Assembly: GCA_034440575.1 (NCBI GenBank)
Contig: JAOTOL010001556.1
Location: forward strand, 1,309,501-1,373,500
Source of the DNA: Imbricaverruca yamaguchii
Lineage: Eukaryota > Arthropoda > Thecostraca > Neoverrucidae
Direction of reading: 5' to 3'
DNA length: 64,000 nucleotides
Positions 44,201 through 52,908 of this stretch are shown here, in pieces (the stretch's first letter is position 1; each line of letters starts with the position of its first letter). A model generated the notes under the pieces. The model saw nothing but the letters and a program-made list of their open reading frames with translations. It searched no databases and was not told the origin of the DNA. A program made the translations under genes and the position numbers.

Positions 44201-47200
44201 AAATAAGCTCTCGATGTGGGAAACAGGAAAGAAGTATCCTTTCCGAACTGGAATGCCACCAAATCTTCCTCTTCAAGTTCCGAATTCCAAAACATAAATC
44301 AGACCCTTCGGTCTGGAAGCTAACATTCAGGCATTTTTTATAGGGCAAGGTACGTGAAGAATGCGACATAGGGACATTTTTGCCGGAAACACCCCACCAA
44401 GTCGCGTTTGATTTGTCATGGAAGGGTGCAATGACCCAGCATCTGCGTGACTCAATCATTTACAGTTACTACTGCATATCATGCCACGATCGTAATTTCT
44501 GCTGGTATATGATTGTTCCTAAAACTGAATGTCATGTATATCGCCTATGCTATCGTTTGTCGCCTCGATATAATCGTTGCATGCTCGAGGTTCTGAATAT
44601 GTTAGCTTGTCAAAAACTGAAATTAATGTGAAGACCGTCGAAAAAGAAACACAACGGCGAGATCACCCAGATAATCCTCGACTCTTCACAGTGAACTGAA
44701 TATTGCAAATACCTCGGTAAATACCTGGCTAAGCTCCTGCATGTAGTAGGAGTTAAGATTTTATTCGATTAATTGCTACTAGTTGCTAGGTACGTATTGG
44801 GTGCAAACAACAAGACACCACATAATTAAATACATTAGCACAAGATATGCACCAAAGCTTGGTCCACCTATTTTCAGGGGAGGCACGCCGATGATTGATT
44901 CTAACGACACGTGGACCGCTGAGTCATGTAGCGTCGCCATCTCTCACTCGATGCGCCCTAAAACTCACATAACCAACCAACCAACCAACCAACCAACCAA
45001 CCAGCCAACCTCCCACGCCGATTTGTCGCGGGCAACGAGGAGCGACAGATGAGGCCCGAACCCACAATCTTTCGATTGTGAGACGGGCAGCTTACTCCTA
45101 GACTACCCGTCCCACAGGGCAGGCACGTCGCCAATCGCACAACACCTCGAGTGGATTTGGGGTCTCCTACTCAATTCTATCGGATCTACTCCTGTGCCAC
45201 GGTCACACGCTGTCCGCGGCAGTAGACGCCTTGCCGTCTGACCATGACCTGACCTTGAATGTGTGACCATGATTTGACCTTGAATATCTGACCATGACCT
45301 GCTCGGCCAGGTCAAACGATGCGGCAGCGTGGCGGTCGGAAATTTGCTGCACCGACTGTCCAAGGCGCGCCACTTCTCCGTCTGGGACGAAAACCCCTAC
45401 AAAAGCAAGCGGCTGCTGCCCGCGTCGCCACAGGAGGCGGTCAGTGCGAAGCGGGAGGGGAAGGGGGGCGAGTGTTTCGGCTGCCACACGTCCAACAAGT
45501 TGCACCATCACCATGGTGGTTATGTAGCACCCAGCCGGTTAGGAGGTTTGTGGAATTGCCGTCAGAAGTCTTCGAAAACAAGTGCCCAGAAACTTTGCAC
45601 CCCCGGCCGATATTCGTCTGGCACGATAGATGACCCTGTCACCTGGAGGAGAGAGTTATCTTGTCTCGTCGGTAGTATTTCGCTCAGTACATTCTTCCCC
45701 GTGGAAATGTTTGGCTTCGCAACGTTTCGAATCTGCTTCAATTTCGCTGCTTCATTTCAGATAGGAATAATTCATGACACTAAGAACGTGTTTTTTGCTA
45801 CACATTCCTCTGTCCGAGTCAGAAATATCACTAAAACAATCTCCGCAGCAATTCTCACAGCCTAGGATACCGATCCTGAGATTATCCCCGCAGTCGAGAC
45901 TACCGACCCCGAGATCACGTTCCCAGCCGCGTCCTGGTGCTCGGACACACCTCACGTGTCGGCTGCCAGCCTCCCTCGCACACGTGCTCGAACGTCCGTG
46001 AAATAAGGCACACAGCCGGCTATGACTGTCGCTGATAATTGCCTGAATGCCATTACAGCCTTCATTTGTCCTGGCCGAAATAAGTACCAAATTTGCATAG
46101 GTTGTACGTGCTATGTCCCGCTTGCGAATTGTGCCGCTAGATGGTAGCACAATCATGGTGCGAAGCTCGTGAAGTGTTGGTGTGCGAGGTTGTCACCATA
46201 CTTACTTGCTTTATGATCGTTTCAGTGGTTTTTCGACCTGGTGAACATTGCGTAACAATTATTACTTAATGTGTATCAGATGATGCACCATATTGATTGG
46301 AGAGAACGCATGGGCTGTTGATTGAATATAGTACGGTGGCCACTCCACTAGCGCCATTGCCAGATAGATGATCCAGTTCAGTAATTTGAGCTTCACATCG
46401 CATATCCAATAATACCTAGATCATCGTGCGAGGTCTTAAATGAGGTGTGACTTAAGACATGCAGAAAATAGTAAGATACCGGTTGAAGGACGCAAAGTTG
46501 CTAGCTTTCTAAAACATTTCCCATGTTAAGTTGAGTGTGGACGCGATGAGCAGTGGCACAGCCAGGATTATCGTAACTCGCGCCGTCTTTCCGGTCAGAT
46601 CCTCACACCCCGTCTCGTGGGGGGGGGGGGCGGGGCGGGGCGGTTACGATAATCTTGGTTGCGCTTCTGGCGATAAATGATGCGAAGTGGAGAAGCACGG
46701 AGGACTGAGGCGGACGTTGGATGCAACAAACGTCCTTCGATTTCCTCTGGGGCTTTATTTAGCTTAATGTAGCTGACCTCATCGGCCATCATCCATTGCA
46801 GATGAAGGCTGTTGAAGAGATGGATGGAGTACCAAAGCCGGCGGTTGTAATCAAAGACATGGCCTACATCGATTTCAAAAAGTGAGCGCAAACCAGCATG
46901 TGATGACAAGGAAAGTTATATTTGTTACACTTACGCGAACATACTTCAACAAGTGGGCTTGTACAGCTTCAGTCGAACTAAGGGTTCCAGTCGGCGAAAT
47001 ATAGCCATTTCATTGCAATTTGTCATGCATACTTTCTAAAAAGTTCAAGCATAAGTTCCAAGCAAGAGTCAGAACCATTAGATATCAGTCTAAGTGATTT
47101 CTTGGTCGCCCAGTCATTTATCGCGCCTATTTGTGCTGCATGTACGGTACCCGGAAGTGCTGAAAGTACAGATCACCAAAAGTTGTACCTATTATATTTG

Positions 47201-50200
47201 TGCTTAATAGCGTGGTTAGCCTCATTCACTCTCTATCTCACTCTATTTCATATGTCGGACTCGATGGTTGATGCTCCCTCCATGCTTGTCACGTATCTCT
47301 GCTGGCAGACACGGCCACAAGAAGCCCATCTACGTGAGCATGGTCAGGGATCCACTGGAGCATGCCGCGTCTTGGTTCTATTGGCTGAGGGCTCCGTACG
47401 CGGTTGTCGAGAGAGCTCTCACGTTCGGAAAAGACGAGGCCGTCAACCACCTGCCGAGAGCACCCTTTCTCAGGAAGGTATGTAGATGTGGTGGTACCTC
47501 CCGAGAGCACCCTCCTCAGGAAGGTATGCTGATTCGGTGGTACCTCCCGAGAGCACCTTTCCTCAGGAAGGTATGCTGATGTGGTGGTACCTCCCGAGAG
47601 CACCCTCCTCGGGAAGGTATGCTGATTTGGTGGTACCTCCCGAGCTTCCTCAGGAAGGTATGTAGTGTGGGGTACCCCCGAGAGCACCCTCCTCGGGAAG
47701 GTATGCTGATTTGGTGGTACCTCCCGAGAGCATCCTTCCTCAGGTAGGAATGCTGATGTGGTCGTACCTCCCGGGAGCACCCTTCCTCAGGAAGGTAAGG
47801 TGGTACCTCCCGAGAGCACCCTTCCTCAGGAAGGTATGGTGGTACCTCCCGAGAGCACCCTTCCTCAGGAAGGTATCCTCAGGAAGGTATGATGTGGTGG
47901 TACCTCCCGAGAGCACCCTTCCTCAGGAAGGTATGCTGATGTGGTGGTGCATGGCCATGCGTATTTGTGACGCGCCGTGTTTTCTACCAAGGAAGTCAGG
48001 GAGCTTCCATGCCTCGAATAGTCTTGCCGTCGCGTTGCTAATAGTCGCGTTGCTAATTTGCGAGTTTCTGCGAGTTACAGCTATCGACGACGATGCAACG
48101 CTTTTTCCTCATTTCAGTTTTCGCTTAAATCGCTGTCGCTAAAGCGGATATCGCTCCTCACTTGGAGTGTAGGGGCATACCATATAATCTAGTGCATACC
48201 ATAACCAAAATGCAAAGTTTTACTCCGCCATGGTTATGGATCTACAACCCTGCGAAGCTCTATCCGTCTCTACCCATGTGCCGATCACGAGTATTCGCCG
48301 ATCACGAGCTTCATTGGTAGGCAATTAAAATGTTGCCCTGCTTCACTGCTGTTGATCGAGCTATTCATGTGAATATGGAATGTGAAAATCAGCAGTGTGA
48401 ATATGGAATGATGAAGGTGAGTGAATGGTCTGGGACTGCACCGAATTCACCACGCCGATGTCTGAACTCCGTCCAAGTGTGAAGGACCACACGATAGCGT
48501 GCACTCGCCGCTACAAATCGCATTGGGTAACATCACTTACTTGCGAATTACGATATCGGACAATCAGGGCAGCTTGCGCTACGCAGGTGTTTTTGGCTGT
48601 TTATGTGTTGATGTTGCTGATGGAAAAGCGAGTCCGAAACTTTTACGCAACTTATCATCATTCGCACACATTGTGAAGTTAAGAAAGAGAACGCTCAATG
48701 TTCAATGGTGGAACTGGAATATATCGGGCAGCTATAGAGTTAAATATAGCGCAAAAACAAAATAGCACGGAACATGTATTAGAAGCAACGCCTTTGCGTT
48801 ATTATATTGTGAAGTGCCATGTCGTAGGACACTGACACAATGCCACGATATAAGGCGGTGACGGGCTGCGATTCCCAGAAACGTTCATTTAAAAAATGTG
48901 TCTAAGCCCCATGTTGTTTCTTCTAAGTCATACGTAGCGGCGGTGAGTTGGCCAACTACCGAAATCTAACTGAATCACGCATGCTTGAAATATAATATGG
49001 TATGCTTCGATTCTGCTCTTGTTATCCTCCATGTTTTCTATTAAATTTGAATATACAAAAACCAATCTAATTGGGTGGCATCCAACGTTTTCACTCCACA
49101 CACGTTGCTCGTTGGTCAGCTTGCCGTTCGATGTTTTGACTCGGGACGTGGCCGCAGAACTTCGACGCCTGTCTGGTGTCGGGAGATCCTGAGTGCGCCT
49201 ACGAGCCTGGGGTCACGCGGATCGGCCATCCGATGCAGGCGTTCTGCACAGCTTCTCCGGACTGCGCGTAAGTAGGGTGCAGTCTCACTGTGAGGGGCGC
49301 CACTAGCCTGGCGTTCCCTCTGACTGCACGTAAGTAGGGGGTGCAGTCTCACTGTGAGAGACACATAGGGACGCCTCTAGCTTGGCGTTCCCTCTGACTG
49401 CACGTAAGTAGGGTGCAGTCTCACTGTGAGAGACACATAGGGACGCCATTAACTTGACGTTCCCTCGGACTGCGTGTAGGTATAATAGTCTCACTGTGAG
49501 TGACACATAGGGACGCAATTAGCTTGGCGCCCTAGCCTATCTGATGATACGCCGTCTGTTTGTGTTCGTGGGCAGCACGCTAAAGTGCCTTGTAGATCTC
49601 TCTTCTTCATGCTATCTTTTTACGTCTTGCACATAATCCATGGTAATATGCGGTAGAAAATCGTACAATTGTATGGTTTTGCATTTCACATCGTTGTGGC
49701 ACCCACACAGTTTGGCTGTTAAGCCACATAGCCGTATAATAAATAGTAAGATATTTATGTACGTGCCGCTGCTGCATTCACGAGAACTCAGAGTTGAAAA
49801 TTAAAAAAGGAAAAGCAAAACAGTCGCACAGCAATGTGAAGAAATTAACACTTCGCTCGACACTAAATGCCGCAAGGTAGAATACGATCAAATGTCACTA
49901 AATGCACGAGACAACGGGATTTTATGCGATGCGGAAAAAAATATTGTAAAATGCAGTAGAATATCATCTGTGGTTTTGGATGCCGCTGGGGGAATGGAGG
50001 CCTGATAGTTGCCGGTGACATGACAATTCACCTGACCTCGCCAGTCCGCATGGTGACCTTGACCTCTGACCAGGACGTTCGGGAGTCGGGAAGCGCTGCA
50101 GGAGGCGAAGCGGGCCGTGGAGGAAGAGTACGCCGTGGTGGGGCTTCTCGAGGACTGGCACACCTCTCTGGCGGTCATGGAGCGACTGGTGCCCCGCTTC

Positions 50201-51160
50201 TTCAGCGGCGCTGCTGCCATCTACCGCGGTCAGTGGTGCCATCTACCGGCGGTGCTGGTAGAGATCTCTGGCCATGTGTTTTTTTTCTGCATTAACTTTG
50301 CACACCTTCGAGGTGGATGGAACAAAATTGTAGTGTGGACAGTCGAGTTGTTTTCCCTGATTTTGGTTGATGATTGTCTTGAAAACTGAACAAAAATCTT
50401 TGGATTTGTGCTGCTATGTATTACGTTGGTTGTATATTGTTTCACTGCCACCCCCCCCCCCACCACCACCTGTTCTCATGGTGAAACGCGCGTTCTATTC
50501 TAATCAAGGGAAGGATGCGTTCAGCCAGGAAACTATCACCAGAAGATATGGTGAAAAACAGCGATTTATGTCAAGTGCCGCCCTAATGCTTTTGCTTTTA
50601 AGAAACACTAAGAATGTACAAAAAGCCAATTGTCATAAAAGTTTCTTGGAATTCATATAGATGTCTGGAGTCATGTGTTTCGAAATAACAATCCTCTGCT
50701 CTTGCTACCGGGCATATATGCCGCTGATATATCTTAGATCATAGTTTGCCATTCATGGGCATAAAGTTATTCTGACCAAATTTCCGAGGTCCTCCCGTTA
50801 GGATGAACGCGATGGCAGAACCTCATCTGAGGAACTTGGCATGAGCTCCCGGACACCCTTTTTGCCAACACAAGTGCCAATACAGGATATTTTTGCGCAA
50901 GTAAATCAAGTATAAAGCTTGCCTAGATGGACTCACCTCGTGGGAATTCATATCTGAGTGAGATTTACAAGTGCTCTCGCGAAGCGACTGACCGATTATA
51001 GACTCCTTCACAATCTGGAATTAGAGGAATGGGCTTGCAATATACTTCAAATTGAGTGATATGTTTATGGACGTTCCATGGAAAGACAAAGCCTTAGACA
51101 CTAATGTGATCCCTTGAATCTGATGTCGTGGTTAAGATCCCACAGAGAGAGAGAGAGAGG

Positions 51161-51249
<89 letters not shown>

Positions 51250-52067
51250 AGAGGGAGAGAGAGATGTAATTCAGTACCGTGTATTCATATTCCATTTTAA
51301 GCACTTGGAATTGTATTGTATTCCTTGTATTGGTTCCAAGAGACACTCAGCATCAAATGTCAAAAACGCTTTTAAAAAAGGGGTGGGACAGGAGGCTACT
51401 GAAACATTAAGAAACACACGCATGTAATACTCAAACATTCTCACGTACAGCTCTTCTCAGCGCCTCCTTCAGCTTAAGCTTAAAAGCCCGTCGCATATTC
51501 TCGGCCCTAATTTCCTCGGGGAGACTGTTCCAAAGAACTGTAGCACGGTGCATGAAAGAGCGTTGCGCAAAAGAAGTTTTCAGGCGTGGGCGCTCTACTG
51601 AAAACGGTGTTGATCGCGCAGATCGAGAGCTGAAATAGCATATCCGCCGACAGTATGTCGAGGTTCGGTGCTATCGCTGGGTAATAGGACTTCACGGTGA
51701 TGAGAGTGCAGGTGATTGGTAGATGGCCGGCTCAGAAAGCCTAATTGGCCCCGCTATCCGGCAATGTTGTAAGTTCCATCCTTATCTTAGAACCCCACTA
51801 GCAGTGATTGTGCACAAAGTGCGTCGTGAACCACCCGTTGTCTTGGAATGGTTCAGTGACATCGTTGGAGGACTTGGGTGATTTCGAAAATAATGTGCTT
51901 CAGACAAAGTGGCCACAAACCGGACACTACGGAACGAGAATTTCTACAAGCCTCAGCTGAAGGCCAGCACCCGAAGGAAGATGGTCGCCAACTTCAAGAC
52001 AGAACTAGAGTTCTACGAGTTCGTCAAACAAAGGCTGTATGAGCAGAACGCAGCACTTAAAGGGTAA
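35216..52067 (+). CDS. 2-O-sulfotransferase-like protein (HS2ST / uronyl 2-O-sulfotransferase / pipe family), complete
   Basis: Nine exons, 1107 nt, 368 aa; all phases match. A short basic cytosolic tail ([16 protein letters not shown]) and one signal anchor (about residues 21-40, [17 protein letters not shown]) make it a type II Golgi protein. A Pro/Gly stem with an NRT sequon leads to the sulfotransferase domain: LLVFTKVKRCGS (PAPS 5'-phosphosulfate loop), [22 protein letters not shown] (3'-phosphate motif), [17 protein letters not shown], the helix [17 protein letters not shown] and a C-terminal helix. Known members sulfate uronic acids at the 2-position; fly pipe acts in dorsoventral patterning. 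Compared with HS2ST/UST as I recall them, the loop Lys is Arg, the two active-site His are Ile and Asp, and the second Arg of RDPxxR is His. It may be inactive or altered, so I give no symbol. It is not clear whether it is closer to UST or pipe. Confidence 0.92.
35526..35700 (+). mobile_element. tRNA-derived SINE, family A
   Basis: A-box-like 'taggtcagtcggtaagg' and B-box 'gggttcgaatcccac' are spaced as in a tRNA. The body follows with 'gtgagaggttggcgacacta' and 'agtcgaatgcgtcgtaaaag'. It is the best-preserved copy of the family in this window. It lies in intron 1 of the sulfotransferase gene. Confidence 0.75.
35701..37547. other. intron 1 of the sulfotransferase gene, no feature recognised
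   Basis: AT-rich. Open frames around 35905-36296 have no recognisable motif or paired splice sites. Nothing else is supported. Confidence 0.5.
37548..37640 (+). mobile_element. SINE family A fragment
   Basis: 'cccacagccggtgagattac' (the end of the tRNA-like head), then 'gtgagaggttaacaacgcta' and 'cagtcgaatacatcg', matching the body at 35600-35690. The head is truncated. Confidence 0.65.
38011..38066. repeat. (CTCTCG)n microsatellite
   Basis: About eight copies of a CTCTCG hexamer with flanking CT-rich sequence. The Ser/Arg and Arg/Glu frames are translations of it. Confidence 0.93.
38165..39590. repeat. 27-bp minisatellite, 1.4 kb, with a variant block at its right end
   Basis: About 40 copies of 'gacacggtggtgacccca' plus 'catatagca' (27 bp). 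The period is a multiple of three, so several frames on both strands remain open ([27 protein letters not shown]). From about 39270 the second half changes to 'gaggtgacgca' or 'gagatgtaca', giving about 27- to 54-bp units. It lies in intron 1 of the sulfotransferase gene. Confidence 0.95.
40030..40335. repeat. minisatellite of about 43-50 bp, seven copies
   Basis: Units contain 'tgatggggtgcctacttg', 'ccttggatgagaactgta' and 'tcgttgt' with point differences. The array ends about 115 bp before exon 2 of the sulfotransferase gene. Confidence 0.88.
40450..40568 (+). CDS. sulfotransferase exon 2 (membrane anchor)
   Basis: 119 bp, phase 2 to 1. Acceptor gttccag at 40449, donor cacag|gtacgc at 40569. 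Encodes [20 protein letters not shown], then [19 protein letters not shown]: the transmembrane segment and the start of the luminal stem. Confidence 0.87.
41483..41616 (+). CDS. sulfotransferase exon 3 (stem and first strand)
   Basis: 134 bp, phase 1 to 0. Acceptor cagttgcag at 41482, donor acaaag|gtcggt at 41617. Encodes [20 protein letters not shown], then [19 protein letters not shown] is a potential N-glycosylation site, and LLVFTK is the strand before the PAPS loop. The start was chosen because it alone joins exon 2 in frame as a single exon. A two-exon alternative is listed among the rejected items. Confidence 0.8.
42172..42263 (+). mobile_element. SINE family A fragment with (AACC)n tail
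   Basis: 'ccgcgaccaatcggcgtgag', 'ttggtgacgctgcatgactc', 'gtcgatgtgtcgtaaaacc' and a tail of AACC repeats. It shows that family A ends in (AACC)n. Confidence 0.72.
42533..43785. mobile_element. non-autonomous DNA transposon, TTAA flanks, 15-bp terminal inverted repeats
   Basis: TTAA at 42529-42532 and 43786-43789 flank a 1253-bp element that starts CACGCGCCCTGGAGG and ends with its exact reverse complement. Subterminal sequence repeats the theme ('ctggagg', a G-run, then 'aatccgccc'). The interior contains two related modules (about 42533-42800 and 42805-43160), each ending in 'accgaggtcaagtcaggtca'. There is no open frame of useful length. TTAA target sites are characteristic of piggyBac-type transposition; assignment to that superfamily is inferred. 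Confidence 0.85.
43790..44904. other. intron of the sulfotransferase gene, no feature recognised
   Basis: AT-rich unique sequence between the TTAA element and a SINE. No exon is recognised. Confidence 0.5.
44905..45120 (-). mobile_element. tRNA-derived SINE (minus strand) with a nested SINE tail
   Basis: Minus strand: A-box-like 'cgggtagtctaggagtaag', B-box 'gtgggttcgggcc', then body 'aatcggcgtgggaggttgg'. The body is interrupted at about 44950-45007 by a + strand module ('gatgcgccctaaaactc' with an (AACC)n tail). It resumes as 'ggcgacgctacatgactc', matching the body of family A. Confidence 0.72.
45311..45439 (+). CDS. sulfotransferase exon 4 (PAPS 5' loop)
   Basis: 129 bp, phase 0 to 0. 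Acceptor cggccag at 45310, donor gaggcg|gtcagt at 45440. Encodes [20 protein letters not shown], then HFSVWDENP, corresponding to 'VGKCGSRTVVLLLRILSEKHGF' in uronyl 2-O-sulfotransferase. The loop has Arg (45317-45319) where the family usually has Lys. Confidence 0.93.
45440..46571. other. intron of the sulfotransferase gene, no feature recognised
   Basis: Mixed composition. No exon or known repeat is recognised until the dispersed repeat end near 46572. Confidence 0.5.
46572..46625. repeat. dispersed repeat end, partner of 30110-30170
   Basis: Shares 'cgccgtct-tccggtcag', 'atcctc-caccccgtctcg' and a following G-run with the copy at 30110. Confidence 0.6.
46802..46881 (+). CDS. sulfotransferase exon 5 (active-site strand)
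   Basis: 80 bp, phase 0 to 2. Acceptor attgcag at 46801, donor aaaaa|gtgagc at 46882. Encodes [20 protein letters not shown], then AYIDFKK. The last part aligns with 'GHVSYLDFAKFG' of HS2ST-type enzymes, but the two active-site His positions are Ile (46850-46852) and Asp (46856-46858). Confidence 0.9.
47309..47477 (+). CDS. sulfotransferase exon 6 (PAPS 3'-phosphate motif)
   Basis: 169 bp, phase 2 to 0. Acceptor ctggcag at 47308, donor aggaag|gtatgt at 47478. Encodes [40 protein letters not shown] and ends LPRAPFLRK. The RDPxxxxxS motif is present (Arg at 47346, Ser nine residues on with HAAS); the internal Arg is His. Confidence 0.95.
47478..47945. repeat. minisatellite of about 40-50 bp copied from the exon 6 donor
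   Basis: Eleven or so units contain 'ccgagagcacccttcctcag' followed by 'gaag|gtatgctgatgtggtggt'. This is the last part of exon 6 plus its donor, slightly altered ('tttctcaggaag|gtatg' in the exon). Potential donors recur near 47518, 47567, 47653, 47791, 47829, 47869, 47884 and 47926. The middle units are partly deleted. Confidence 0.95.
47946..49157. other. intron of the sulfotransferase gene, no feature recognised
   Basis: AT-balanced unique sequence. Open frames near 48425-48765 have no recognisable motif. Confidence 0.5.
49158..49267 (+). CDS. sulfotransferase exon 7 (cysteine region)
   Basis: 110 bp, phase 0 to 2. Acceptor gccgcag at 49157, donor actgcgc|gtaagt at 49268. Encodes [20 protein letters not shown], then [16 protein letters not shown]. 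The four Cys match the paired cysteines of 'FDECV...DC' and 'FCGH...C' in the family. Confidence 0.95.
49268..49530. repeat. minisatellite of about 78 bp copied from the exon 7 donor
   Basis: Three further copies of 'tccctctgactgcacgtaag' occur (about 49318, 49395, 49470), each followed by 'tagggtgcagtctcactgtg'. They copy the exon 7 edge 'tctccggactgcgc|gtaag'. Two copies keep a good GTAAGT donor; the third is mutated to gtaggt. Confidence 0.93.
50074..50228 (+). CDS. sulfotransferase exon 8
   Basis: 155 bp, phase 2 to 1. Acceptor tgaccag at 50073, donor accgcg|gtcagt at 50229. Encodes [20 protein letters not shown], then [20 protein letters not shown] and [11 protein letters not shown], closely matching the 'YFLVGVTEELEDFIMLLE..LPRFFRGA..LYR' region of HS2ST. 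Confidence 0.96.
51143..51265. repeat. (GA)n microsatellite
   Basis: About 120 bp of GA dinucleotides with a few interruptions. The Arg/Glu frame on + and the Ser/Leu frame on - are translations of it. Confidence 0.97.
51428..51690 (-). mobile_element. 3' end of a LINE reverse-transcriptase ORF (fragment)
   Basis: On the minus strand the frame ending at TGA (51431-51433) reads [40 protein letters not shown] and [15 protein letters not shown]. The pattern 'P..RL.T....SF..R...LWNSLP...R....FK..L' is typical of the C-terminus of non-LTR reverse transcriptases. A stop lies upstream, so it is a 5'-truncated, broken copy inside the last intron of the sulfotransferase gene. Confidence 0.72.
51904..52067 (+). 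CDS. sulfotransferase exon 9 (terminal)
   Basis: Starts in phase 1 after acceptor gcttcag at 51903; TAA at 52065-52067. Encodes [20 protein letters not shown], then [20 protein letters not shown] and [13 protein letters not shown]. The last part matches the family's C-terminal helix '(M)ENEFYEFALEQF'. NRT is a second potential N-glycosylation site. Confidence 0.95.
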
Positions 52068-52445
52068 TACTCACTTAGAACACTGCAAGGTACAAACGAT
52101 CAAACATAGCCTAGTCGTACTCTGATGCAAGGGTAGTGATGTTAATAGGTCATTGCATCCGTATTTTGTTCCTGCGCTTAGCGGCATAGGTGCCAATATG
52201 GTCAAATCGATGAACTATTAAGCTATATGCATGGTACATGAAGTAACGCAGACAAAAAATAATTTTGCTGAATACAATGTGACTAGCTTTAAAAAATCGA
52301 TAGCAAATTTGTGAATTAAATTGAACCTTGAACTGTAAACTCTTCGGATATACCGAGTGAAATGTTCTAATTATCATTTTGTAGGACTACCCGAATGTCA
52401 GGTAGAGGATTGTGATGTTCGCGTCAGTATAATTCAGGGAATAAC
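52068..52445 (+). other. 3' UTR of the sulfotransferase gene (start)
   Basis: AT-rich sequence after the TAA. No other gene is seen. Confidence 0.5.
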
Positions 52446-52672
52446 GCACATCACTAGATTGGCCTGCGACTGAGCGGTGTCTTGGCCCACCCGTTATCTG
52501 TTGGCCCGTGACTGAGCGGTGTCTTGGCCCGCCCGTTATCTGTTGGCCCGTGACTGAGCGGTCTCTTGGCCCGCCCGTTATCTATTGGCCTGCGACTGAG
52601 CGGTCTCTTGGCCCGCCCATTATCTATTGGACCGTAACTGAGTGGTCTGTTGGCCCGCCCGTTATCTAACAA
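52446..52672. repeat. minisatellite of about 45 bp, five copies
   Basis: Units contain 'ggcccgtgactgagcggt' and 'cttggcccgcccgttatctg'. It lies downstream of the sulfotransferase stop, possibly inside its 3' UTR. Confidence 0.92.
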
Positions 52673-52902
52673 CAACAAGAACGCCACTTTAGTGTATATA
52701 TTCCTTCTGCCGACTAGGTTCGATGTGTGGCCCTGAATAGGTAGGTGTTTCTTCATTATATATGTGCTGCGCACAGCAAGTATTGCACTCGATTAGTGCA
52801 CAATCTGTGTATGCAGGTGTCTGTAGTTTTCATCTCTTGTGAACTGTCATTTCAGTGTGTTCATGTTGGATGTGAGTTGTGAGAGAGTATACGTAGGGTG
52901 TA

Positions 52903-52908
52903 AATAAA
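52903..52908 (+). terminator. candidate poly(A) signal of the sulfotransferase gene
   Basis: AATAAA about 835 nt after the stop, followed by a T-rich stretch ('ggctttttgcgg'). It is a plausible poly(A) signal by position only. Confidence 0.35.

Noticed and set aside
51101..51427. Arg/Glu-rich and Leu/Ser-rich open frames
   Set aside because: They are translations of the (GA)n microsatellite.
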